A stretch of 5,949 nt of DNA from Deltaproteobacteria bacterium (GCA_016935935.1 JAFGPZ010000176.1:1-5949), one strand, 5' to 3'; counted from the first letter of the stretch, positions 1-5,236 are shown. The notes: generated from the sequence alone by a model not told the origin. Program-made: numbers and translations.

Positions 1-132
1 AGTTATCTTCTCTTTAACAAACATTTATCCGATTAAACCGGAAGATTCATACCACCGTTATGCGATAAAAACCATATAGAATGTGTATAAAAGAAAACAA
101 ATCATGAAATCGAGAAAAAATTAAAATTTATC

Positions 133-158
133 TTGACAAAATGTAATTTTTATATAAT
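133..158 (+). promoter_or_regulatory. Putative sigma-70-type promoter of the first ilv unit
   Basis: A perfect TTGACA -35 box lies at 133-138 and a perfect TATAAT -10 box at 153-158, in an AT-rich stretch. The spacer is only 14 bases, shorter than the usual 16-18. An alternative -10, TAATAG at 155-160, gives a 16-base spacer but a poorer match. Either predicts a start near 165, about 30 bases before the leader peptide ATG. The position directly ahead of an attenuator supports the call; the exact -10 is uncertain. In bases 1-132 I see no gene or clear site. Confidence 0.65.
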
Positions 159-193
159 AGGGAATTCTTATATTATTATTAAGGGCATGGACA

Positions 194-277
194 ATGAATC
201 ATCCGCTTTTGGTCGCATTGGTACTGGTAGACGTGGTCGTCGTAGTAGTTACGGGGACCGCCACTCGACTACGCTGA
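194..277 (+). CDS. Val/Leu-rich leader peptide of the first ilv attenuator
   Basis: This 27-codon reading frame encodes MNHPLLVALVLVD followed by six consecutive Val (residues 14-19), then TGTATRLR and TGA. Nine of 27 residues are Val and five are Leu; there is no Ile. An AAGGG Shine-Dalgarno lies at 181-185, eight bases before the ATG. The composition closely recalls the E. coli ivbL leader of ilvBN, which also has Val runs and Leu. Its role would be as a sensor, not a functional protein: translation stalls when charged tRNA-Val (or tRNA-Leu) is scarce. The six Val codons (233-250) overlap the 5' arm of the first hairpin, as the mechanism requires. It is too short for normal gene callers. 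Confidence 0.9.
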   Translation: MNHPLLVALVLVDVVVVVVTGTATRLR

Positions 278-278
278 T
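236..278 (+). promoter_or_regulatory. Attenuator 1 pause/protector hairpin (1:2)
   Basis: Bases 241-246 (CGTAGT) pair with 268-273 (ACTACG). Pairing continues inward with 247-249/263-265 after a two-base bulge, and 252-254/258-260 closes the top. Outside, 236-239 can pair with 275-278 using two G-U pairs across one mismatch. The 5' arm consists of Val codons of the leader peptide, and the 3' arm includes its stop codon. A ribosome stalled on the Val run would keep this hairpin from forming and free 253-268 for the antiterminator. Confidence 0.7.
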
Positions 279-305
279 GAAATAGCTATTCGAGCCGCGG
301 GCCCC
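253..305 (+). promoter_or_regulatory. Attenuator 1 antiterminator hairpin (2:3)
   Basis: Three blocks pair in a single register (coordinate sum 558): GGGG 253-256 with CCCC 302-305, CCGC 258-261 with GCGG 297-300, and CTCGA 264-268 with TCGAG 290-294. They are interrupted only by an A/G mismatch and a two-base internal mismatch, giving 13 base pairs. The 3' arm contains all of the 5' arm of the terminator (295-302), so the two structures exclude each other. The 5' arm is shared with the pause hairpin. This is the expected logic of ribosome-mediated attenuation. Confidence 0.8.
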
Positions 306-322
306 AAAGCCTGCGGTTTTTT
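295..322 (+). terminator. Attenuator 1 intrinsic terminator (3:4)
   Basis: CCGCGGGC at 295-302 pairs with GCCTGCGG at 309-316 (eight pairs, one G-U) around a six-base CCCAAA loop. Six T follow at 317-322. It lies 17 bases after the leader peptide stop codon. When the leader is translated without stalling, the ribosome at the stop codon should mask the antiterminator arm and let this terminator form, so ilvB copy 1 is not transcribed. Confidence 0.9.
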
Positions 323-330
323 ATTATGTA

Positions 331-370
331 AAAGGCCGCATCTGAAGAGATTTAGCGGCCTTTTTATTTT
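331..370 (+). terminator. Second tandem terminator before ilvB copy 1 (5:6)
   Basis: AAAGGCCGC at 331-339 pairs perfectly with GCGGCCTTT at 355-363. The loop region can add ATCT 340-343 with AGAT 348-351 around a GAAG tetraloop. The T tract TTTTTATTTT covers 361-370. It ends 24 bases before the ilvB start codon, so every transcript that escapes the first terminator must also pass it. An alternative stem using the freed 3' arm of the first terminator (312-322 with 330-340) would consume its 5' arm, so it may be part of the same switch. The hairpin is clear; its regulatory coupling is inferred. Confidence 0.85.
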
Positions 371-394
371 GACAGGGAGCAAAAAGAGAGGAAG

Positions 395-2068
395 ATGGAA
401 AAAACAGGAGCCGACATAATTTTAGACACTCTTTCAAAAGAGGGTGTTGAAGTGATCTTTGGTTATCCGGGAACGAACAGCCTCCCCATAATCGATCGCA
501 TAAGTGAAAGTTCTATATTACACTACCTTGTGCGGCACGAGCAGGCAGCAGCACACGCAGCCGACGGATATGCCAGAGCAACGGGCAAGGTGGGCGTATG
601 TCTCTCCACATCAGGTCCCGGAGCAACAAACATGGTTACCGGAATAGCAACAGCCTACATGGATTCTACACCATTAGTGGCGCTGACGGCCCAAGTCACA
701 TCAGATCTTCTGGGTAGCGACGCCTTTCAGGAAACTGATATTATCGGCATTACTATGCCCATAACGAAGCACAGTTTCCTGATAAACAGGGTTGAAAAAC
801 TTGAATCTACACTGGAAGAGGCCATCGACATTGCAAAGAGCGGGAGGCCGGGTCCGGTGCTGGTAGACCTGCCAATAGACGTTATCAATGCGCCCTGCCC
901 GAGTTCGAGTAAAAAGAAGACCAGATTTACACAAAAGAAAGGGGCAAACCGGGAAGAAATAGCAGCCAAGGTACGGGAAATAGCCCGACATCTCAATGAT
1001 GCAGAAAGACCAATAATCATGATCGGAGGTGGAATCAAACTCGCCGACGCATGCATCCCCGTGAGTGAATTGATAGAACAGGGACGAATACCCTTCGTCA
1101 CAACCATGATGGGCATAGGCTCTGTACATTCTCCCAATGGCTTCAATCTGGGATTTATAGGAACCCATGGGAGTGAACTGGCAAACAGGACAGTGCACCA
1201 AGCCGATTTCATCCTGGCCGTAGGAACTCGATTCAGCGACCGCAGCACCTCAAAGATAGAGCAATTTGCTCCCCTGGCTACAATCGCCCAGATAGACATC
1301 GATCCGACCTCCATCGGCAAGAACATAAAATCTGATATCGCCCTAGTCTCCGATATTTCTGAAGCAGTTAAGGAACTCACCCCTCTTGTAAAGAACAGAA
1401 AGAGGACTGAGTGGCTGGATAGAATTGAAAAGGACAGATCGAATATAGAGGAAAAGCACCAGTCAAACGGTTTCGGACAGGTGTCGGAATTCATAAGAAC
1501 AGTACAGGGAATCATGGGTGAAGATGCAATCGCCGTTGCCGATGTGGGCCTCAACCAGATATGGACTCTCCATTCCTGGCGGAGCAATACGCCGCGTGGC
1601 CTGATCACAAGCGGCGGTATGGGAACCATGGGATTCAGTCTCCCCGCAGCAATGGGTGCCAAGATCGGGAGTCCCGACCGTGAAGTGATCGTTTTCACCG
1701 GTGATGGTGGATTCTTCATGAATATTCAGGAACTGGCAACAATCAGTTACTACAATCTGCCTGTCAAGATCATAGTCTTCAACAACGGTCATCTCGGCAT
1801 GATTCGGCAGTTTCAGGATCTCTTTTACGGTGCGCGTTTCAATGCTTGTGAACTGGGCGATAAGACGGATATTACCGCCGTCGGGCGAGGATTCGGCATT
1901 CCCTCCGAGAAGATCGCCCTAAATGATCCCATTCCCGCGATTAAAAGGATGGAACAGGCCAAGGGACCCTATCTCCTGGAGGTGTCAGTTGATCCGAACA
2001 ATTATGTCTTCCCCATAATACCGCCGGGAAGATCAAACGTGGAAATGATATACGGAAGACCGAAATAG
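395..2068 (+). CDS. ilvB: Acetohydroxyacid synthase large (catalytic) subunit, copy 1
   Basis: This 557-aa ThDP-, FAD- and Mg-dependent enzyme joins pyruvate to a second 2-keto acid, the first common step of Val, Leu and Ile synthesis. The N-terminal ThDP domain carries the catalytic Glu (E49 in RHEQ). The central FAD-type domain has GTRFSDR with R279. The C-terminal ThDP/Mg domain has GDG at 436-438 and NN at 463-464. The length is normal. Several usually conserved positions differ: PGT (27) for PGG, THG (257) for MHG, GLNQIW (385-390) for GQxQMW, and RQF (F473) for RQW. The Trp normally there favours 2-ketobutyrate in AHAS II; E. coli AHAS I also lacks it. The C-terminus, with PPG then N-x-EM, also recalls AHAS I. 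The ATG follows AGAGAGG closely (386-391) and gives the family's N-terminus. The ilvN partner begins 24 bases later. A related ThDP carboligase is possible but unlikely in this context. Confidence 0.93.
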   Translation: MEKTGADIILDTLSKEGVEVIFGYPGTNSLPIIDRISESSILHYLVRHEQAAAHAADGYARATGKVGVCLSTSGPGATNMVTGIATAYMDSTPLVALTAQVTSDLLGSDAFQETDIIGITMPITKHSFLINRVEKLESTLEEAIDIAKSGRPGPVLVDLPIDVINAPCPSSSKKKTRFTQKKGANREEIAAKVREIARHLNDAERPIIMIGGGIKLADACIPVSELIEQGRIPFVTTMMGIGSVHSPNGFNLGFIGTHGSELANRTVHQADFILAVGTRFSDRSTSKIEQFAPLATIAQIDIDPTSIGKNIKSDIALVSDISEAVKELTPLVKNRKRTEWLDRIEKDRSNIEEKHQSNGFGQVSEFIRTVQGIMGEDAIAVADVGLNQIWTLHSWRSNTPRGLITSGGMGTMGFSLPAAMGAKIGSPDREVIVFTGDGGFFMNIQELATISYYNLPVKIIVFNNGHLGMIRQFQDLFYGARFNACELGDKTDITAVGRGFGIPSEKIALNDPIPAIKRMEQAKGPYLLEVSVDPNNYVFPIIPPGRSNVEMIYGRPK

Positions 2069-2092
2069 AAAAGAGGGAGGAACATCTGAAAG

Positions 2093-2599
2093 ATGGAAGA
2101 GGGAATACACGTCATATCGATGCTGGTACACAACAGATCGGGGGTTCTCTCCCGCGTTGCCGGCGTCTTCGGAAGATTGGGATACAATATAGAAAGCCTG
2201 TGTGTCGCAGAAACGACAAATCCCAAAATTTCCCGGATAACACTGGTCAGCAGGGCCAATGCCGATTTTACGGAAAAGATCAAGAAGCATCTTGACCGCC
2301 TCGTCGATGTCATCCAGGTCACAGAATTGAGCCAGAGACATTCTATCCAGAAGGAAATGATGCTGCTGGGAATATATATGAAACCTGAAAACCGTAAGGA
2401 AATCATGCAGGCTATTGAGATGTTCGGATGCAAGATTGTTTCCATACGGGACTGTTACTGCATTATCGAAAGCGTCAGAAGCAGAGGAGAAATTGAGACC
2501 ATCCTCAATTACTTTGAACCAATGGGGATCGTGGAACTTGCCAGAACAGGAATGATAGCATTGCAACAAAAGAAAAGCAACAATGAAGACCAGCAGTAA
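2093..2599 (+). CDS. ilvN: Acetohydroxyacid synthase small (regulatory) subunit, copy 1
   Basis: This 168-aa protein would bind and activate the large subunit encoded just upstream and transmit feedback inhibition by valine. An ACT domain covers about residues 5-78, and the small-subunit C-terminal domain covers about 85-160. The valine-site residues known from E. coli IlvH (N11, G14, N29) align with N14, G17 and N32 here and are all kept, so valine sensitivity is expected. A polar tail of Lys, Asn, Asp and Gln follows the last conserved Ile-Ala-Leu. The Shine-Dalgarno GAGGGAGG at 2073-2080 is strong but lies 12 bases before the ATG. An in-frame TGA at 2087-2089 rules out an upstream start. 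It is also called ilvH in some genomes. Confidence 0.95.
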   Translation: MEEGIHVISMLVHNRSGVLSRVAGVFGRLGYNIESLCVAETTNPKISRITLVSRANADFTEKIKKHLDRLVDVIQVTELSQRHSIQKEMMLLGIYMKPENRKEIMQAIEMFGCKIVSIRDCYCIIESVRSRGEIETILNYFEPMGIVELARTGMIALQQKKSNNEDQQ

Positions 2600-2630
2600 A
2601 GACTCCCTTTAATTGACGCGAGTTTTATAA

Positions 2631-2666
2631 CCGCTAATAGGAATGTGCATGGCGGAACATTTTTTT
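2631..2666 (+). terminator. Possible weak terminator after the first ilv unit
   Basis: CCGCTA at 2631-2636 can pair with TGGCGG at 2650-2655 (one G-U), with a 13-base loop. Seven T follow at 2660-2666, but four bases (AACA) separate stem and T tract, which weakens the case. No better terminator is visible between ilvN copy 1 and the next promoter. Read-through from unit 1 into unit 2 therefore remains possible. Confidence 0.3.
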
Positions 2667-2667
2667 C

Positions 2668-2696
2668 TTGACAATATGACGGACAACTGTTAGTCA
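2668..2696 (+). promoter_or_regulatory. Putative promoter of the second ilv unit
   Basis: A perfect TTGACA lies at 2668-2673. A 17-base spacer leads to TAGTCA at 2691-2696, a poor -10 match, but TG at 2688-2689 gives an extended -10 arrangement. The predicted start near 2703 is about 16 bases before the second leader peptide. An imperfect dyad, TGAC-N2-ACA-N2-TGT-N2-GTCA (2677-2696), covers the spacer and -10, so a protein operator is conceivable. Confidence 0.5.
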
Positions 2697-2718
2697 TCGC
2701 CTCACACATAAGGAACTT

Positions 2719-2808
2719 ATGGAAATGTTAAGGGCAGTCAATAAAAAGATCAAAGCCATCGTCATAATTATTGACATAATTATCCTAGTCTGCATGGGGG
2801 CTGGGTGA
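2719..2808 (+). CDS. Ile-rich leader peptide of the second ilv attenuator
   Basis: This 29-codon frame reads MEMLRAVNKKIKA, then IVIIIDIIILV (residues 14-24), then CMGAG and TGA. Eight residues are Ile, three Val and two Leu. AAGGA at 2710-2714 is four bases before the first ATG and ten before a second in-frame ATG at 2725, so either could start translation. The composition matches leaders of ilv operons such as E. coli ilvL, but is dominated by Ile. It would act as a sensor of charged tRNA-Ile, with Val and Leu minor inputs. The stop codon lies inside the antiterminator arm, as expected for attenuation control. Confidence 0.9.
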   Translation: MEMLRAVNKKIKAIVIIIDIIILVCMGAG

Positions 2809-2818
2809 TGGTTTGATC
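2748..2818 (+). promoter_or_regulatory. Attenuator 2 pause/protector hairpin (1:2)
   Basis: GATCAAA 2748-2754 pairs with TTTGATC 2812-2818, and CCATC 2756-2760 pairs with GATGG 2807-2811. Then 2761-2763 pairs with 2804-2806, including two G-U pairs. This gives 15 pairs with one bulged G (2755). Inside the loop, ATAATTAT at 2764-2771 and again at 2776-2783 can form an 8-pair hairpin around TGAC, built from the Ile codons themselves. The 5' arm overlaps Ile11, Ile14 and Val15 codons. Confidence 0.8.
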
Positions 2819-2849
2819 TCTTTGCCGTATTTAAAGAAAAACCGTTACC
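2804..2849 (+). promoter_or_regulatory. Attenuator 2 antiterminator hairpin (2:3)
   Basis: GGTGATGGTTT at 2804-2814 pairs with AAACCGTTACC at 2839-2849: eleven pairs, two of them G-U. An inner helix TCTTT 2819-2823 with AAAGA 2833-2837 extends it. The 3' arm contains the complete 5' arm of the terminator, and the 5' arm is the same segment used by the pause hairpin. A ribosome stalled at Ile codons frees 2804-2814 and favours this structure; one that reaches the stop codon at 2806-2808 masks it. Confidence 0.85.
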
Positions 2850-2871
2850 GAGCATGGTAGCGGTTTTTTTT
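2842..2871 (+). terminator. Attenuator 2 intrinsic terminator (3:4)
   Basis: CCGTTACC at 2842-2849 pairs with GGTAGCGG at 2856-2863 (one G-U) around a six-base loop. Eight T follow at 2864-2871, and A's at 2837-2841 can extend the stem. It lies 33 bases beyond the leader stop codon and 142 bases before the ilvB copy 2 start. Confidence 0.92.
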
Positions 2872-2882
2872 ATTGAAGCTCC

Positions 2883-2900
2883 CCCGCAACAAATTGCGGG
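2883..2900 (+). repeat. REP-like palindrome, first of two
   Basis: CCCGCAA 2883-2889 pairs with TTGCGGG 2894-2900 around CAAA. No T tract follows (AAATCTCC), so it is not an intrinsic terminator. The form, a C-rich arm, small loop, G-rich arm then GAAA, resembles the second palindrome about 66 bases downstream. Both lie in the untranslated leader of ilvB copy 2. Membership of a genomic REP family is inferred. Confidence 0.5.
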
Positions 2901-2948
2901 AAATCTCCGACTGTTGAGGAAATTGTTTGTTTTATATTCACTCGCTAA

Positions 2949-2968
2949 CCCCGCCGCAAGTAGCGGGG
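2949..2968 (+). repeat. REP-like palindrome, second of two
   Basis: CCCCGC 2949-2954 pairs with GCGGGG 2963-2968; an alternative CCGC/GCGG pairing at 2954-2957 and 2963-2966 is also possible. It is followed by GAATACGCTTGCTGTT, where CTGTT recurs from the sequence after the first palindrome. Such CCCCGC...GCGGGG units are typical of REP elements mobilised by IS200-like (RAYT) transposases, though none is present here. It ends 45 bases before the ilvB copy 2 start. Confidence 0.55.
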
Positions 2969-3013
2969 AATACGCTTGCTGTTCAGTTCAAAAAACACCG
3001 AGAGGTTGTTTCA

Positions 3014-4714
3014 ATGAAATTAACGGGATCTCAGATTCTAATCAAGACATTACAAGCAGAAGGGGTTGACACGATATTCGGATATCCGGGCGGCTCTGTG
3101 CTCGATATATATGACGAGCTTTATAGATCGAATCTCAATCACATTCTGGTACGACATGAGCAGGGTGCAGCCCATGCAGCCGACGGCTATGCCAGGACAT
3201 CGGGTAAAGTGGGCGTGTGCCTCGTTACTTCCGGACCAGGAGCCACGAATACGGTCACAGGCATCGCAACTGCCTACGCCGACTCTATTCCTATGGTAAT
3301 ATTGACAGGGCAGGTTCCAACACCCTTCATCGGAAGTGATGCATTCCAGGAGGCTGACATAATGGGGATAACAAGGCCATGCACGAAACACAACTTCCTG
3401 GTTAGAAAGATAGAAGATCTCTCTGAAACAATATGCGAAGCCTTTTCCATCGCGCGGTCCGGACGTCCGGGGCCTGTTCTGGTAGATTTACCCAAGGATG
3501 TTATTCAGGCAACACTGGAGGCAGAAGGGGCTATCGTCTCAAAACCGCAATCGAGAGCCAGTGCGCAATCTCCAGCCAGGGAAGCCCTTCGGCAGGCCCT
3601 TGACATGATAGTAAAGTCCAAAAAGCCTGTCATCCTTATCGGCGGGGGGGTTATACTGGGAAACGCCTCAGGGGATCTGAACAAATTCGTCAAAAGCGTA
3701 AAAGTTCCAGTGGTTTCTACTCTAATGGGAATCGGGGGGTTCCCGGGAACGGACCCATTATGGCTCGGCATGACGGGCATGCACGGCACATACTACGCGA
3801 ACATGGCAATATCAAACTGCGATCTCTTGGTAACAATAGGAACCAGGTTCTCGGACAGAATAACGGGAAAAATATCCAATTTTGCATCCAAGGCCAACTT
3901 GATCCAGATTGATATTGACGCGGCATCGATCAATAAAAATGTGCAGGTGGACATTCCCATTGAATGTGACTGCAAGACGGCCCTGGTTCACTTGAATAAA
4001 CTGATAGATGAAAATGGCTTCACCATTCCAGGAGCAGAGAGAAACGCATGGTTGGATCAAATCAGGAAATGGAAGGCCTATGCTCCTCTATCTTACTGTG
4101 ATAGCGACAAAATCAAACCCCAGTGCGTCATCGAAAAATTGTATAAACTTACGGAAGGAAAGGCAATTATAACGACCGAAGTAGGCCAGAACCAGATGTG
4201 GGCCGCACAATTTTATCATTTCGACCATCCACATACCTTCCTGTCTCCCGGAGGGTTGGGAACCATGGGTTATGGCTTCCCCGCCGCCATTGGAGCTCAG
4301 ATTGCCTTCCCAGGGAAAACAGTTGTTGACATAGCGGGAGACGGCAGTATACAGATGAACATTCAGGAGCTTGCGACAGCGGTCAATTATAAGCTTCCTG
4401 TCAAAATCGTTATACTTAATAACGGGTATCTCGGTATGGTGCGGCAGTGGCAGGAATTCTTCTACGGAAAACGCTACTCACATTCGAATATCAGAAATTC
4501 GCCGGATTTTGTAAAACTGGCTGAGGCGTATGGCGCTCTCGGATTGCGAGCCACACGCCCTGAGGAGATAGAGCCTACACTGGAAAAAGGCCTTGCCTCT
4601 CCTCTCCCAACGATAATGGATTTTTACGTTGAGCAGGAAGAGAATGTGTTCCCCATGGTAAAACCAGGGGCTCCGCTTATCGAAACAATAATAAAAGCTG
4701 AAGATCTAAAATAG
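3014..4714 (+). CDS. ilvB: Acetohydroxyacid synthase large (catalytic) subunit, copy 2
   Basis: This 566-aa AHAS catalytic subunit has conventional active-site motifs throughout. They are PGG at 25-27, catalytic E49 in RHEQ, MHG at 256-258, GTRFSDR with R278, VGQNQMW at 390-396, GDG at 442-444, NN at 469-470 and RQW with W479. The Trp is the residue tied to preference for 2-ketobutyrate, so acetohydroxybutyrate for Ile should be a good product. I chose ATG 3014 because AGAGG (3001-3005) lies eight bases upstream and MKLTG is the family's N-terminus. An in-frame ATG at 2927 would add 29 residues encoded across a palindrome and lacks a ribosome site. The gene follows the Ile-rich attenuator and is 21 bases from its ilvN partner. 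It is clearly divergent from copy 1, so this is not a recent duplication. Confidence 0.96.
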   Translation: MKLTGSQILIKTLQAEGVDTIFGYPGGSVLDIYDELYRSNLNHILVRHEQGAAHAADGYARTSGKVGVCLVTSGPGATNTVTGIATAYADSIPMVILTGQVPTPFIGSDAFQEADIMGITRPCTKHNFLVRKIEDLSETICEAFSIARSGRPGPVLVDLPKDVIQATLEAEGAIVSKPQSRASAQSPAREALRQALDMIVKSKKPVILIGGGVILGNASGDLNKFVKSVKVPVVSTLMGIGGFPGTDPLWLGMTGMHGTYYANMAISNCDLLVTIGTRFSDRITGKISNFASKANLIQIDIDAASINKNVQVDIPIECDCKTALVHLNKLIDENGFTIPGAERNAWLDQIRKWKAYAPLSYCDSDKIKPQCVIEKLYKLTEGKAIITTEVGQNQMWAAQFYHFDHPHTFLSPGGLGTMGYGFPAAIGAQIAFPGKTVVDIAGDGSIQMNIQELATAVNYKLPVKIVILNNGYLGMVRQWQEFFYGKRYSHSNIRNSPDFVKLAEAYGALGLRATRPEEIEPTLEKGLASPLPTIMDFYVEQEENVFPMVKPGAPLIETIIKAEDLK

Positions 4715-4735
4715 CGGAAGAAGGGATGCTGCAAG

Positions 4736-5209
4736 ATGACCGAGAAGGACCGGACCCTGACACTATTGGTAAATAACAAGCCTGACGTTCTTGCCAGAAT
4801 TGCAGGAATATTCAGTGGCAGGGGATTTAATATAGAAAATATCAGTGCAAATATCACATTAAATCCGAAGGTTACAAAAATTATAATAGTCACGACAGGC
4901 GACAAAGCCACAGTTGCAAAAATCAGAAATCAGCTAAAGAAAATAGTTGATGTTCGCGACGTCCACTACTTAAAGACAAAGGTGTCTGTTCAAAGGGAAA
5001 TGATTCTGGCAAAATTACATTTTACCGAAGATACTAGAAAAACGGTACTGAAAGCCGTGGAAGAAGCGCACGGCAGGATTGTAAACGGGGGGACTGATGA
5101 ATTTATCGTCGAGGTTACGGGAGAGAAAGACGAAATCGATAAAACTCTGTTAAAATTTGAATCTCTCGGTATGGAAGATTTTACACGATCTGGAAAGATA
5201 GCATTATAA
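4736..5209 (+). CDS. ilvN: Acetohydroxyacid synthase small (regulatory) subunit, copy 2
   Basis: This 157-aa partner of the copy 2 large subunit has an ACT domain (about residues 6-78) and the small-subunit C-terminal domain (about 83-157). Length and fold pattern are normal. The first ACT loop reads NNKPDVLARIAG. D17 stands where the family usually has Gly; N14 and N32 are kept. In E. coli IlvH the matching Gly14-to-Asp change gives valine-resistant AHAS III, so weak or absent valine inhibition is predicted. FNIEN also replaces the usual FNIES. The Shine-Dalgarno AAGGG at 4721-4725 lies ten bases before ATG 4736; an ATG at 4726 is out of frame. ilvC starts 27 bases after the stop. Confidence 0.94.
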   Translation: MTEKDRTLTLLVNNKPDVLARIAGIFSGRGFNIENISANITLNPKVTKIIIVTTGDKATVAKIRNQLKKIVDVRDVHYLKTKVSVQREMILAKLHFTEDTRKTVLKAVEEAHGRIVNGGTDEFIVEVTGEKDEIDKTLLKFESLGMEDFTRSGKIAL

Positions 5210-5210
5210 T
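5180..5210 (+). promoter_or_regulatory. Weak candidate internal promoter before ilvC
   Basis: TATAAT at 5205-5210 overlaps the ilvN copy 2 stop codon, and TTTACA lies at 5180-5185 with a 19-base spacer. A start near 5217 would leave about 20 bases before the ilvC ATG. The AT-rich context makes chance matches likely, and ilvC can simply be co-transcribed. Confidence 0.22.
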
Positions 5211-5236
5211 TAATAAAATTGAAGGAGTGTGCAAAT

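Noticed and set aside
187..285. Overlapping reading frame from ATG 187, rich in Arg, Gly and Ser
   Set aside because: It begins one base after the AAGGG site, too close for initiation, and it is just the +1 reading of the Val codons. The frame from ATG 194 has proper spacing and a typical ilv leader composition.
727..1719. Long minus-strand frame (330 codons) opposite ilvB copy 1
   Set aside because: It is a shadow of the AHAS gene in the antisense direction, with no recognisable domain; the + strand frame has all AHAS motifs.
2613..2640. Alternative promoter TTGACG-N16-TAATAG ahead of the second leader
   Set aside because: Both boxes are imperfect, and the downstream perfect TTGACA at 2668 is better placed; a transcript from here would also run through the possible terminator at 2631-2666.
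2601..2871. T-box riboswitch controlling the second unit
   Set aside because: I found no T-box bulge consensus, and the region is better explained by the translated Ile-rich leader with three mutually exclusive hairpins.
2883..2968. CRISPR-like array or further terminators in the ilvB copy 2 leader
   Set aside because: Only two non-identical palindromes, no regular spacers, and no T tract after either stem.
2927..3013. N-terminal extension of ilvB copy 2 from ATG 2927
   Set aside because: The extra 29 residues match nothing in the family, run through a REP-like palindrome, and have no ribosome site; ATG 3014 has both a good site and the standard N-terminus.
2854..3069. A 71-codon + strand frame across the second attenuator terminator and the ilvB copy 2 start
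   Set aside because: It starts inside the terminator loop, includes the T tract and palindromes, and overlaps ilvB copy 2 out of frame; no ribosome site or protein-like pattern.
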